Shown here in pieces: positions 21,650-33,386 of a stretch of 64,000 nt of DNA (within the stretch, counting starts at the first letter, position 1; the number at the start of each line of letters is the position of its first letter). A model generated the notes under the pieces. The model did not search any database and was not told the DNA's origin. It saw only the letters and a list, made by a program, of their open reading frames with translations. Source of the stretch: Carnegiea gigantea (taxonomy: Eukaryota; Streptophyta; Magnoliopsida; Caryophyllales; Cactaceae). The position numbers and the translations under genes are program-made. The stretch covers positions 124,001-188,000 of the forward strand of contig JAKOGI010000120.1 of the NCBI GenBank assembly GCA_029747015.1, read 5' to 3'.

Positions 21650-21733
21650 ATCTTAGATTTCAACTTGTCCCAAGTATTGATCTTGCTCTTTCTTTCTCTA
21701 GTTCTCTTAGCATTGAGGTTTGTCCACCATAAG
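21650..21733 (-). pseudogene. R7 gag fragment, left of R8
   Basis: The minus strand encodes WWTNLNAKRTRERKSK and TWDKLKSK, the conserved capsid segment that follows RKYASL. It joins in frame to the gag sequence at 29421-29859 when R8 and one copy of ATAAG are removed. It ends at the R6 junction. Confidence 0.85.
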
Positions 21734-22820
21734 TGATGTATGTGTGCGTGGAAAGTGATCCAAATCAAACTCAAACTCAAAACAAACCAAAGTGAAAAGA
21801 GAAATGAAAGATGGATGAGATGGAAGAAGATCTTCACCACACAAGAAAAGGATAGAACAAGACCTTGTAATTGAAATAATCCTTCACGGAGCCACTCAAT
21901 GACTTGATCTAGGGCTAATTCTCTTGTCTTAACCGAGGAATCACTCCAATGGAGAAGATAGAGAACCTAGAACATCACTTGAATTTGCCACAATTCAAGA
22001 TATAGAACTAGGAATTTTAGATGCCCTTTTGAGAAACACACTCAAAGTACTTGTATTGCTTTTGGAAATCTCATACAATCTGAATGACAAGCATCACACG
22101 CCCCTCCTCTTTTATAAGCTAAGCAAAAGACAACCAAAAGACTCAACAACTCCTAACAATTAAAACTAGCCAATGAAAGACTAAGTAAAATGAAAAGACT
22201 CATCATAAAAGGGGTGGGGGAGGTTACAAGGAATATTCTAGGATTTCTATCAGCTGATTATCTCCATCTAGAAGCCTCCAAAACGTGCACAATATCAGTC
22301 ACACAAACACATGTAACCGAAGACTCTTCACTTTCCCAGAATTAATCCTTGCAGCTGCCTCAACTTCAACAGAGTATATCTTCCAGAATACTCGGCCAAA
22401 ACACGCGTTCTTGGGCTTGCTAGAAATCCCTGGAAGTCTATGTTCCAGAATGGGCTCATTTGCTCAATTTGGATAAGCGGTTTAAAAGTTATGGCCCAAA
22501 CAATGCACCTATCTCAGACTGGACTGGATCAGAATAATGTACTTTTGAGTGATATTTTGCCCAATCAAATGACGTCCAAATTAAACAAACTTGGGCTTAC
22601 TTTAAAGCTGAAATCTTAAGCTTCCAAAGCATATGGGCCCTCAAGTTGTGGGTCTAGTTGAGCTTGTCCAAAAGTTGCCACAGAAATTACCTTCCGCAGG
22701 GACGAATCGGGCACTTATTCTTCCGGAAGGAATAAAACTTTTCTACAGAGTTTTGCCACGTCTTTGACTTTTTGAAGCTTAATTGGGTCTTCCTTGGCCC
22801 GTTCATGATGGTCTCCATCA
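21734..22820 (-). repeat. R8 3' LTR
   Basis: On the minus strand it starts TGATGGAGACCATC at 22820 after a purine tract and ends CACACATACATCA at 21734. It matches 28352-29420. A TATA-like motif (TTATAAAAGAGG on the minus strand) is near 22110. Confidence 0.93.
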
Positions 22821-24050
22821 TTCCCCCCAGGTGAGTGAAAGTTTGCCCTCAAAATAGGAAGGGGCTCATCAGTAAAATAGGGGCTAAGGTCGGAGACATT
22901 GAATGTAGCTGAAACTCTATAATCTCCGGGAAGATCAACCTTGTAAGCATTAGGCCCAACCTTCTCAAGGATCTCAAAGGGCCCATCGGATCGAGGCATC
23001 AACTTAGATTTTCTTTTAGAAGGAAAACGTTCCTTTCGCAGGTGAATCCAAACCAAGTCTCCAGGCTGAAAATGTACCTCTTTCCGATGCTTGTTGGCGC
23101 TTTGCATGGCTCTCTCATTAGCCTTGGCTATGTTGTCACGAACGCGAGCATGAAGTTTTTGAATTTCCTTGGCTCGTTTCTCGGCTTCCCAACTAAGTTT
23201 TGTAGGAGTGGGAATAGGAATAAGATCCAACGGACTCCTGGGATTATAGCCATAGACAACTTGAAAAGGAGAGAGTTGGTTGGACTTGCTAGGCACTCGA
23301 TTGAATGCAAACTCGGCATGGGGCAACAACTCATCCCAATTCTTCAAATGCTTCTTCACAAGGACTCGTAGTAAAGTACCCAAAGTCCTATTAGTGACTT
23401 CAGTTTGTCCATCGGTTTGGGGATGACATGTTATGCTAAACTTGAGTTGAGTACCCAATTTACGCCACAAAGTGAGCCAAAAGTGACTAAGGAACTTAGG
23501 GTCACGATCGGAAACCATACTCTTAGAAATGCCATGTAGTCTCACAATTTCCTTGAAGTACAAGTTAGCCACTTGAGTAGCATCATTAGTAGTGTGGCAA
23601 GGGATGAAATGCGCCATCTTGGAAAATCGGTCCACAACTACTATAATGGAATCCTTGTTCCTTTGGGTTCTAGGCAAACCCATAATGAAGTCCAAACTAA
23701 TATCTTCCCAAGGGGCTTGAGGAATAGGAAGAGGGGAGTACAAGCCTTGGGGCAACGCATGGCTCTTAGCCATTTGACAAGTAGAACATGTTTTGATGAA
23801 ATGCGCTACATCTCTTGACAGCTTTGGCCAATAGTAGTGTTCCTTCAACATTGCTCTTGTCTTCTCTACACCGAAATGGCCGGCTAGGGCTCCTCCATGT
23901 AGCTCTTGGATAAGGAGCTCTCTAAATCCGCATTGAAGAATGCAAAGGCGTGAGCCTTTAAATAGGAACCCATCTTCTAAGTGAAACAACCCATGGGGGT
24001 GCTTAGAACACTTCTCAAAAATATCCTTGAAATCATCATCTTTGGAGTAC
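22715..24050 (-). pseudogene. R8 integrase
   Basis: The minus-strand frame carries the zinc-binding domain (HGGALAGHFG...CSTCQMAKS), the DDE core (ISLDFIMGLPRTQRN, MVSDRDPKFLSHFW, TDGQTEVTNRTLG) and the C-terminal domain (FQPGDLVWIHLRKERF, GPFEILEKVGPNAYKVDL). It runs 106 bases into the 3' LTR and ends KLCRKVLFLPEE. No stop is seen in this part. It is separated from RNase H by R9; upstream gag-pol stops make the gene non-functional. Confidence 0.9.
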
Positions 24051-24055
24051 AAGTC

Positions 24056-25016
24056 TGATGTATTCAAGCTTCACTAAGGCAAGTATTTGCTAAAGTGAAT
24101 CAAGAATGCACTTGGGTAGAAAACATGAAAAGAAGATCAAGTGGACTAGCAAGGGTGATGATAATCCACCTTGGTTTGCACACTTGGGCAAATCTTCTTC
24201 CTTCAACTAAGTTATAGAAGTTAATCACCTTCTTAGTTGAATTAAGAAGACCTAGAGACCCACTTGAGGTTGCCAAACACTCAAGATATAACACTAGGAA
24301 TTTTGAAGAGAATTTGAGAGAGTTTACAAAACTTAAAGCTGAATGCAAGTTCCATCTATCCTCTTGGCAGCCCAAGGCCTCCCTTTTATAGTGGGGGAAA
24401 CCTTTAACAAGCTGAAAAAAAAAGGATCCAACAAGCTCTTACACGTCCAAAAGCATGGGGGGACCAAAAAGCAAAAGACAAAAGCTGAAAAGTGCTTTTT
24501 ACTTTATGTCAGCAACTTTTCAGTGCACATGGGTCAACTTTAAACAGCTATAACTCCTAGGTTTCTCATCCACATTGGCTGCAATAGGTCTTGTTGGAAA
24601 GCTCTGGAAGTCAGCTTTCACAGGGCTCAAGTTGCACGCCATTTGGAGTAGCTGTTTGGGAGATATCAGGCAAAAGGTGCAGCATGTGCAAACAGGGACA
24701 GTTTCTGCTGCTTCTAGAAAAAGGCTCCCATTGACTTATTTCCTAGATACCTAACCTAGAACTCTTTATATGCCTTTGAAGCTGACATATTAAGGGTTCC
24801 AAAAAGTAATTTTGGCAGCCCTTTAAGTCCACCTAAGCTTGGGTAATTAGGCTTGCAAAACCGGGCCAATTTCTGTCCAAACTGGGCAGCATGTGCAATG
24901 CATGTTTGATGATTTCTCGGACCATGGTATGAACCTCTTTGACTTCTTTAGTGGTTGTAGGGTCCCTTAGGCATGTGGCTTGGTCTTCACTTGTTTCCAA
25001 AGGATGGTCCCCATCA
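24056..25016 (-). mobile_element. R9: solo LTR (R4-related)
   Basis: On the minus strand it starts TGATGGGGACCATCC at 25016 and ends GCTTGAATACATCA at 24056. The target duplication AAGTC is exact (24051-24055 and 25017-25021). The ending matches the R4 LTR, but at 961 bases it is about 300 bases shorter. No internal region remains, so it is the product of LTR-LTR recombination or an LTR-only relic. It splits the R8 pol frame after EIVKD. Confidence 0.92.
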
Positions 25017-25021
25017 AAGTC

Positions 25022-26284
25022 TTTCACAATCTCAAAACCAAGTACTTTAGTACTCAAAGTGGAGAGTAACAAGTACCTACGAGAGAGTGCATCGGCTCCT
25101 TTGTTGAGAGTCCTCGCCTTATGTTGGATGGTGAAATGGAAGGACTGAAGATACTCTATCCATTTAGCATGTCTAGGGCTGAGTTTGTGTTGTCCTTGAA
25201 TGTACTTGAGAGCCTCATGATCAGAATGGAGAATGAATTCCCCTCCAACAAGATAATGACGCCAATGCTCCAATGCTCTAATGATAGCATAAAACTCCTT
25301 GTCGTAGGTGGAGTACTTCTTCTTGGCATCGTTGTGCTTCTCACTAAAGAAGGCAATGGGTCTCTTCTCTTGAGATAGGACAGCTCCAATTCCTACCCCG
25401 GATGCATCACATTCAACTTCAAAAACTTTGGCAAAATCGGGCAAGGCTAGGACGGGAGCACTAGTGAGTTTCTTCTTGATCTCTTCAAAGGCTTGTTGTG
25501 CTTGCTCGTTCCAAAAAAATTCTTTGCCTTTAATTACCTGGGTCATAGGAGCCACAATGGTGCTGAAATTTCGGATGAATCTCCGGTAGAATGATGCTAG
25601 GCCATGGAAACTCCTTACTTGAGTGATAGATGTAGGAGTAGGCCATTCTTGGATAGCTTTGATCTTGCTATCATCAACTTGAAGACCTTGGGCGGACACA
25701 ATGAAACCCAAGAATACCACTTGAGGGGTGAAGAAATAACATTTCTCCATATTGCCATAGAGTTGCTCTTGAGAAAGGATCTCCAAAACTTGTTGCAAGT
25801 GTTGGGCATGCTCTTCTTCGGTCTTGCTATAGACCAAATTATCATCAAAGTAGACAACAACACAAATGCCAATGAGGGGCTTTAGAACTTGGTTCATAAG
25901 CCTCATGAAAGTGCTAGGGGCATTAGTAAGCCCAAATGGCATCACAAGCCACTCATACAAACCTCCTTTAGTCTTAAAGGCAGTTTTCCATTCATCACCT
26001 TTAAAGATCCGAATTTGATAGTAGCCACTTCGTAAATCAATCTTGGAAAAGATAGCGGCTCCATGGAGTTCATCAAGTAGATCTTCCAATCTTGGAATAG
26101 GATACCGGGACTTGATAGTGATTTTGTTAATAGCCCGGCTATCCACACACATGCGCATGCTACCGTCCTTTTTAGGAACAAGGAGGGCGAGCACGGCACA
26201 TGGACTCAAACTCTCCCAAATTAAACCCTTGGACAAGAGGTCATCTACTTGTCTTTGGATTTCTTGAGTTTCACTAGGAGACAT
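25022..26284 (-). pseudogene. R8 reverse transcriptase and RNase H
   Basis: The minus-strand frame begins at [12 protein letters not shown], although in the family this is internal to gag-pol. RT motifs are [35 protein letters not shown] and the catalytic YFDD ([10 protein letters not shown], where R1 and R3 have Ile in place of Asn). The RNase H region follows: [52 protein letters not shown]. No internal stop occurs before R9. Confidence 0.9.
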
Positions 26285-26454
26285 CTGGTAGGCCGGCTTG
26301 TTGGGAAGAACGGAACCGGGAATGAGGTCTATCTTGTGTTGGATGGATCTAGGAGGGGGAAGGCTATGTGGGATCTCTTGTGGAAAGACATGATGGTAGG
26401 TTTAAGGAGAGGGGTGAGTAGTGGATGTGTGGGAGATAGTGGCTTAGGTTCCTC

Positions 26455-28092
26455 TTATAGAAGAATCAAGTCTTTGAAAGACTCAAATTCATGGTGCTCG
26501 AATTTGAGGAGAGTGGTGAGAAAGACATCCAAGTGAGGATTGTCTTTGGGTCTAGTGGTGGAGGGAATTTTGAGAGGAGTAAGGGTAATCTTTTTGTGGT
26601 CTTTTTGGAAAGAATAAGTGTTCATCCTGCCATCATGGATGACACTTCTATCAAATAGCCACGGTCTACCCAACAAAATATGACAAGCATCCATAGGGAC
26701 AATGTCACACCATATCTCATCCTTATAATTTTTCCCAATTGAAAAAGAAACAAGACATCGGTGATTAATTTGCAAACCCTTGCCTTGGTTCAACCATTGA
26801 ATGGTGTAGGGATTGGGGCGAGGAGAGACTTGCAGCTTGAGCTTATCAACCATAGTCTTGGAAGTAACATTGGCACAACTTCCACCATCAATAATGAGGG
26901 AGCATACCTTGTTTCCCACGGTACACCTTGTGTGGAATATACCTTCTCTTTGCTCCATGTCTTCTTGAGTGGCAAATCCACTCAATGCCCGGCGGATGAC
27001 TAGCAATTCTCCTTCATCGGGGCCTTCTTCAACTTCTTCCAAGCTTCCTTCTTCAAAATGTTCTCCTTCTTCCTCTTCATATGCATGTTCTTCACATGCT
27101 TCTTGATATTCTGCTAAGGAAACAATCCTTTTGTTTGGACACTCTGAGGCATAGTGTCCCATTCCTTGGCAACGAAAACATTGAACCTTGTCCTTGGATT
27201 TGGGCTCTTGTGTAGAGGGCTTAGGAGGGGTTGGAGTGGTGTTTTTGGCTTGTGGAGGATTTTGAGGTCTAGGAGGGTAGTAGGGAGGTCTTTGTGTGGA
27301 GTGGGGACGAGAAAGAGGTTTGGACAAGATGCTCTTTCCCTTAGATTTCTTTTGTTGCTCTACCTTATAGGCTAGAGAACTCAAGTCATCTAGGGATGAA
27401 TAGGGTTGCAACTCAATTACATTAGCAATGGACTCATCAAGACCGGTCAAGTATCTTACCAAGGTTTGTGAGTCGTCTTCTCTCAAATCGCATTTGAGTA
27501 GGAGTTGTACAAACTCCCGAGTGTATTCTTCCACACTCTTGGATCCTTGCTTGAGTCGATGGAGCTTGAGATAATTGTCTTGCACATAGTGAGAGGCAAG
27601 AAACTTGACCTTAGGCTTTTCTTTCATTTTGGCCCAAGTTCTGATTTTTCCCTTTCCATTCCTTGGTCTTTTAGCTCCAAGATTAGCCCACCAAATTGAA
27701 GCATATTTTCTGAGTTTAAGGGCTACAAGTTTTACCTTCTTGTCCTCCGGGATGTCCTCGTACTCAAAGATTCGTTCAATGGTATGCAACCAATCGAGGA
27801 ACAAATCCGGGTCAAGTTGACCTTCAAATTCGGGGATGTCAATTCAGACACCACCAATGTTGCCTCCTTGCTTTCGTCTCCATGGGGCTTCCTCATCACT
27901 TGAATTGGCACGGGAGTGAAGGACTTCCTCTTCAGATTCGACCACCGGTTCATGAGGGTGAGAGGGTGTGGGCCTATGAACCCACCTTCTTTTCTCCTCT
28001 AAGAGTTGGCCAAGTTGTGTCCGGAGATATGTAACCTGGGCTTCCAACTCCTGTACTCTTGCTTGATCGCTTCTTGTAGACTTAGTAGACAT
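26455..28092 (-). pseudogene. R8 gag and protease
   Basis: The start ATG is at 28092 (MSTKSTRSDQARVQELEAQV). It has a coiled-coil-like N-terminus, capsid blocks (FLDWLHTIERIFEYED, LRKYASIWWANLGAKR), a CCHC knuckle (CFRCQGMGHYASEC) and protease (LIIDGGSCANVTS, LLGRPWLFD). TGA 27846-27844 replaces the Arg codon that R5 has after NIGGV. TAA 26457-26455 replaces Gln after LILL. Just downstream a base is missing relative to R1 (CTTAAACC against CTTCAAACC), shifting the frame before RT. The Gag is close to that of R5. Confidence 0.88.
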
Positions 28093-28133
28093 GTTGAAGT
28101 GTTTTGGGGGAAGAAAATGCTGCTGGGGAAGGT

Positions 28134-28239
28134 GGCACGGGCGTGCAGTGAGGCACGAGGTGGCCGTGCTTTGCTTCGACTTGTGAAATGCAGATTTTGA
28201 ACGAGGCACGGTCGTGCTCCTTGGCACGGGCGACCGTGC
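28134..28239 (-). repeat. R8 leader palindrome array (two copies)
   Basis: Two bipartite GC palindromes (28134-28170 and 28205-28239, starts 71 bases apart) lie between the gag ATG at 28092 and the primer site. The half-sites GCACGGTCGTGC and GGCACGG match those of the other elements. Confidence 0.75.
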
Positions 28240-28336
28240 GTAGGTTCGGGTTTGTGGGTGAAGCTGTTGCAGGGGTGTTTTTATATTTTGACTTTTGGGA
28301 TGTATTTAAGTGTGATGTGGGTCTCTTAAAAACCTT

Positions 28337-28349
28337 GGCTCTGATACCA
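28337..28349 (-). promoter_or_regulatory. R8 primer binding site
   Basis: GGCTCTGATACCA on the plus strand is TGGTATCAGAGCC on the minus strand, 2 bases from the 5' LTR; it is complementary to initiator tRNA-Met. Confidence 0.9.
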
Positions 28350-28351
28350 AT

Positions 28352-29420
28352 TGATGTATGTGTGCATGGAAAGTGATCCAAATCAAACTCAAACTCAAAA
28401 CAAACCAAAGTGAAAAGAGAAATGAAAGATGGATGAGATTGAAGAAGATCTTCACCACACAAGAAAAGGATAGAACAAGACCTTGTAATTGAGATAATCC
28501 TTCACGGAGCCACTCAATGACTTGATCTGGGGCTAATTCTCCTGTCTTAACCGAGGAATCACTCCAATGAAGAAGATAGAGAACCTAGAACACCACTTGA
28601 ATTTACCACAATTCAAGATATAGAACTAGGAATTTTAGATGCACTTTTGAGAAACACACTCAAAGTACTTGTATTGCTTTTGGAAATCTCATACAATCTG
28701 AATGACAAGCATCACATGCCCCTACTCTTAAGCTCAACAAAAGACAACCAAAAGACTCAACAACTCCTAACAATTAAAACTAGCCAATGAAAAGACTAAG
28801 TAAAATGAAAAGACTCATCATAAAAGGGATGGGGGAGGTTACAAGGAATATTCTAGGATTTCTACAGCTGATTATTCCCATCTAGAAGCATCTAAAACGT
28901 GCACAATATTAGCCACACAATCACATGTAACCGAAGACTCTTCATATTCCCAGAATTAATCCTTGCAGCTGCTTCAACTTCAACAGAGTATATCTTCCAG
29001 AATACTCGGCCAAAACACGCGTTCTTGGGCTTGCTAGAAAGCCCTGGAAGTCTATTTTCCAGAATGGGCTTATTTGCTCAATTTGGATAAGCGGTTTAAA
29101 AGTTATGGCCCAAACAATGCACCTATCTCAGACTGGACTGGATCAGAATAATGTACCTTTGAGTGATATTTTGCCCCAAATTAAACAAACTTGGGCTTAC
29201 TTTAAAGCTGAAATCTGAATCTTCCAAAGCATATGGGCCCTCAAGTTGTGGGTCTACTTGAGCTTGTGCAAAAGTTTCCACAGAAATTACCTTCCGCAGG
29301 GACGAATTGGGCACTAATTCTTCTGGAAGGAATAAAACTTTTCTACAGAGTTTTGCCACGTCTTTGACTTCTTGAAGCTTGATTGGGTCTTCCTTTTGCC
29401 GTTCATGATGGTCTCCATCA
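28352..29420 (-). repeat. R8 5' LTR
   Basis: On the minus strand it runs from TGATGGAGACCATC (29420) to CACACATACATCA (28352), 1069 bases. It has few differences from the 3' LTR; one is a short deletion near 28730, where the 3' copy has CTCCTCTTTTATAAGC, so the TATA region of this LTR is damaged. Confidence 0.92.
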
Positions 29421-29937
29421 ATAAGGAGGCATATTTCCTCAGTCTAAGAGCAACCAATTTCACCTTTCGATCCTCTGGAATCTCCTTGTACTCGAAAATT
29501 CACTCAACAGTTTGTAACCGTTCAAGGAACTCATTTGGGTCAAGCTTACCCTCAAACTTAGGAATTTCAACTTTGAAATCGTTTGAGTTGAAAGTAGGCC
29601 GTGCTCTTCTTCTCATCCTTTCGAATGGTACATCATCTTCAGAGAAAGATAATGCATTACTAGCTTCCTCTTCGCTTCCATAATGCGCTCCTATTCGCTC
29701 ACTTCCCTCTTGAAGCTTTTGTTTTTGTTTCATGTTACCTCCAAGCTGTTTTCTCAAGTACTCATTTCGAGCCTTAAGTTCTTGATTGGATATAGAGGTT
29801 TCATGCATCTGCTTGGCCATTGCTTCAAGTTTCTCTTCCATGGTCATGCTAGAACTCATGTTGGAAGTTTGGATGAACAGGATTGTGTTTGAGTTTCGGA
29901 TTCAGAGATAAGCTGGGAAAGGCATGTGGTAGGTTCT
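29421..29937 (-). pseudogene. R7 gag N-terminal part and leader
   Basis: Gag starts at ATG 29859 (MSSSMTMEEKLEAMAKQ) with a coiled-coil-like N-terminus ending KARNEYLRKQLGG, close to R11 and R3, followed by FKVEIPKFEGKLDPNEFLE. A TGA (29500-29502) interrupts after LQTVE. It then reads RLRKYASL, where R8 enters. From 29860 to 29937 is leader sequence, cut by solo LTR R10. Protease and pol of R7 are not found unless R2 integrase (19530-20623, same strand) is the other end of the same element. Confidence 0.82.
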
Positions 29938-31057
29938 TGATGGAGACCATCGTGAGAAGCCCAAGGACCATCAAGCTCAGCTCAAGGAGGATTCACTCAA
30001 GCTTCAAGAGGTCAAGGAAGTTGCCAAACTTTGCCGGAAATTGGCGTTCATGCCCGAAGAGGTAGTGCCACCTTCATCCAGAAATTTCCCGATTTTTGTG
30101 TGCACTTTTGGCCTACCTAACGTGGACCCACAACTTGAGGCTCCACATGGTTTTGAAGCTTAAGATGTCATCTTTAAAATAAGCCCAATTTTATTTAATT
30201 TGGACATCATTTGATTGGGCAAAATATCACTCAAAGATACGTTGTGCTGATCCAGTCCAGTCTGAGATAGGTGCATTGTTTGGGCCATAACTTTCAAACC
30301 GCTTATCCAATTGAGCAAATGAGCCCATTCTGGAAAATAGACTTCCAGGGCTTTCTAACAAGCCCAAGAACGCGTGATTTGGCCGAGTATTCTTGAAGTT
30401 ATGCTCTGTTGAAGTTGAGGCAGTTGCAAGGATTAATGCTGGGAATATGAAGAGTCTTAGGTTACATATATTTGTGTGGCTGGTATTGTGCACGTTTTAG
30501 ATGCTTCTAGATTGATGTAATCAGCTGCAAAAATCCTAGAATATTCCTTGTAACATCCCCCACCCCCTTTTATGATGTGTCTTTTCATTTTTCTTAGACT
30601 TTTCATTAGCTAGTTTTAATTGTTAGGAGTTATTTGAGTCTTTTGATTGTCTTTGCTGAGTCTATAAAAGGGGAGGGGCATGTGAAGCTAATCATTCAGC
30701 ATTGTAAGAGATTTCCAAAGTAATACAAGCACCTTTGAGAGTGATTCTCATTTGTGTCTCAAAATTCCTAGTTCTATATCTTGAATTTGGCTCCTTCAAG
30801 TGGTGTTCTAGGTTCTCTTCCTTTTCCAATTGGAGTGATTCCTTGGTTAAGACAAGAGAATTAACCCAAGATCAAGTCATTGAGTGGCTCCGTGAAGGAT
30901 TATCTTAATTACAAGGTCTTGTTTATCCTTGTTCTTTTTGTTATTATTCTTCAAACCATCTCAAACTATCTTCCACCACATTCACTTTTCTTTGGTTGAT
31001 TCTTGTTTAGTTTGAGTTTGAGTTGATTTGGTTCACTTACCACCCACATCTACATCA
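29938..31057 (+). mobile_element. R10: solo LTR
   Basis: It begins TGATGGAGACCATC and ends CCACATCTACATCA, 1120 bases, with exact target duplication GTTCT (29933-29937 and 31058-31062). TATAAAAG is at 30663-30670. The body resembles the R5/R15 LTR, but the first bases resemble the R8 LTR, so it may be a chimeric LTR. It sits in the leader of R7. Confidence 0.92.
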
Positions 31058-31078
31058 GTTCTAGGTAAGGATGAACTT

Positions 31079-31090
31079 GCTCTGATACCA
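31079..31090 (-). promoter_or_regulatory. R7 primer binding site
   Basis: GCTCTGATACCA on the plus strand, TGGTATCAGAGC on the minus strand, lies 4 bases from the R7 LTR end. It shows R7 is transcribed on the minus strand. Confidence 0.88.
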
Positions 31091-31094
31091 AAAT

Positions 31095-32089
31095 TGATGT
31101 AAGTCTCAAGGGAAGGAACAATCCAAGCCAACTTACAACAAGAACACAACCAAATCAAGTGGAAAACTCACGAACCAAAGGGGCACGGCCGTGCTTAATG
31201 GCACGGGGTGACCGTGCTAACTTGCTGCCTAGCTCGCCTAGTTTGTGATTTTCACGGTTTTGAGATGGCTTTTGTGTTTGGGCTCAAATTTGAATCAAAG
31301 CAAGAATTCTTGGCCTTGATTAAGCTTGAAATGAATATGAAAAGAAAAAGAGAAGGGAGGAATGAAGTTCACTAATTAGAACATGAAAAAGAGAGCTTAT
31401 GGTTTAAGGAACCCAAAGCTAAGTTCATGAACTTTAAGTGAATTCAATGGAATCTGGATAGTTCTAAGCCTTGTGATTAGATAAGATACACCACTAATCA
31501 CTTAGCTTAGGCCCCTTAATCTTTGATTAGGATAAGATACACCACCTAATCAATGATTAAGACTCACTTGAACACCACCTTAATCGGCCTAATTAAGGAT
31601 AAGCAAGTTAAGTGTTTAAACACAACCAAGACAAAAAGTCTTTTCGGTTTTTTGATTCACACGCTTCATCCTTTACAAAAAGGGAAGCAAAGGCGTTCAC
31701 AAAGCCCTTGGTTACACAAAAAAAAGCTTTCGTTCTAGGCAAGGAAAGGTATTAAAACTAATCCTATGCTTAAGTACACGGTTTAAGCTTAAACATGCGT
31801 AATCTAAAAGTTTAAGCTACAAAACACAAGATTTCTCTTTTAAACTCTTTCCTAAGCATTAAGAAACCTTGTTGACTCAATTTCCCTTCAAGGAAGGTAA
31901 GAGAGGCACGGCTGCCACTTCAAAAGAGCTTTGAATGCATGGCTGCCAAGTAGCTTGTGTGTGGCGGGTTCTTTGCTTGACATGTGTCGCCTTCTTCTTG
32001 CTTCCACGGGTCACTCACCTATGTGGCTGGGTGGCAGCTTACCAAGCAGCTCTAGGTGACCCAGGAGGCAGGCTTACACCTTAAGCGCA
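31095..32089 (-). repeat. R7 5' LTR, truncated by R11
   Basis: On the minus strand the LTR ends TTGAGACTTACATCA at 31095; the start side is cut at 32089 where R11 begins. A bipartite palindrome is at 31183-31221 and GTGGTG-type repeats are in 31480-31590. Compared with the complete R12 LTRs (about 1720 bases), roughly 700 bases are missing. The lost part is not found beyond R11. Confidence 0.8.
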
Positions 32090-33386
32090 TGATGGAATCC
32101 TACCTAGCCAAGACCTCGTCCGTGATGAAACAAGTCCAACTCGTCCCAGAACAAGGTCCCAAACCAAGAAGATGGCTCATCTTTTGCAAGACGTTCAAGC
32201 TGAATCAAACGGGCTAACTGGCCAGAACTAGCCCGATTTTGTGCACCTGATTTCTTAAGCTACATTGTGGCTTAAGATTAATATTTTTGCATTTTGGAAT
32301 CCTTATGATTTAACTTTCAGGTTCAAGCATTGATTTCAAATCATACACACAAGAGGATGGAAGATCAAAGGCTTTTCTCCAACTGGTCAGATTGGGACCA
32401 ATTTTACACGGTTGAATGTTTAGGTTTGATTACCCCACTTAGACTTTGTTTAACCTTGATTTCGTAGTTGGGGGGGTTTATACACATCTTGAACTTCCCC
32501 CCATGGTTAAAATCCAAGTCATATCCCTTTTTGCAATGGTTAAACCAAGTCTGAAAACCGGGTCCAATTCTGTCCTTGAACCCGGTTTGATGTCCCGGTC
32601 TATTTTCGCTTCCACCGGTGGGTTTTCTTCACTTCAACTGATATGGCACACCCCCCAAGGCTGGGCACACGTCTCAAGACACCAATGATCAGCTGCAACC
32701 TTGGGAAGAACGGCCAATGAGAGAAGAGAGACCAAGAAAGATGTTCCTTGCTTCTCATTGGACAGCCGCAAAGGAGGAGGCCACTTTTCGGCTGTGCACA
32801 TGCCCTTTTGCTGAGTTTCTAGTTGTTTAGACTTAAGCACAAGTTAATTAAGTTGTAATAATCATTTGTCTTGCTTTCTTACTAGTTTGAATGTACTTTG
32901 ATTAGTCTTAAGCTCATTTTGCAACCGGTTAGCACTAACCGAGGAGATTAAGGTTAATTAACACCTTTCCTCCTTAGGAGGGTAAGGTGAGGTTTGCCTA
33001 CTTGCTTGCTAGCTAGAATGATTGTGGAGCATGTAACAAAAGCAAGTATTCGGCCATTTTGCAGGGATACTTCAGATTGAAATGAAAAACTTCCTAGAGA
33101 GCGTTTGGAAGCTTTCTCTCAAATCCTTACTTGCTTATCTTAGTTTAGGCCAAGCTAAGTGGTGTTCAAGTGAGTCTTAACCTTGATTAAGTGGTGATTC
33201 GGTATCTTAATCAAGATTAAGGGCCCTAAACTCAAAGGTTGGTGGTGATTCTGTATCCAATCCTAGAGTTTAGTTCTATCCTAGCCAAGTTCATCTCACC
33301 GGTTCCTAAGTGAACGTTGTTAGCTTGACTGTTCAAGTTGATTCCTTGCACTTAGTGTATTCTTTATACCCCTTCACCTAAGCACT
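32090..33386 (+). repeat. R11 5' LTR, part before R12
   Basis: It matches the R2 LTR in order, including TTAAGCTACATTGTGGCTTA and a run of GTGGTG-TTCGGTATC repeats (33150-33270). It continues after R12 at 37980. Confidence 0.82.

Larger units (their letters stand above)
21734..29420 (-). mobile_element. R8: Ty3/gypsy retrotransposon, full length
   Basis: On the minus strand the order is 5' LTR (28352-29420), primer site, palindrome leader, gag-protease, RT-RNase H, integrase and 3' LTR (21734-22820). The exact target duplication ATAAG (21729-21733 and 29421-29425) lies in R7 gag. Solo LTR R9 sits between RNase H and integrase. The element is almost complete, but nonsense codons and an indel break gag-pol. 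It is the best full copy of the R1 family here. Confidence 0.94.

Noticed and set aside
19530..32089. R2 and R7 as one element (integrase at 19530-20623 and gag/LTR at 21650-32089, same strand)
   Set aside because: Order and strand fit, but the R2 LTR start (TGATGGAGTCC) belongs to the R11 class while the R7 LTR is the R12 class, and RT through protease is missing; kept as two labels.
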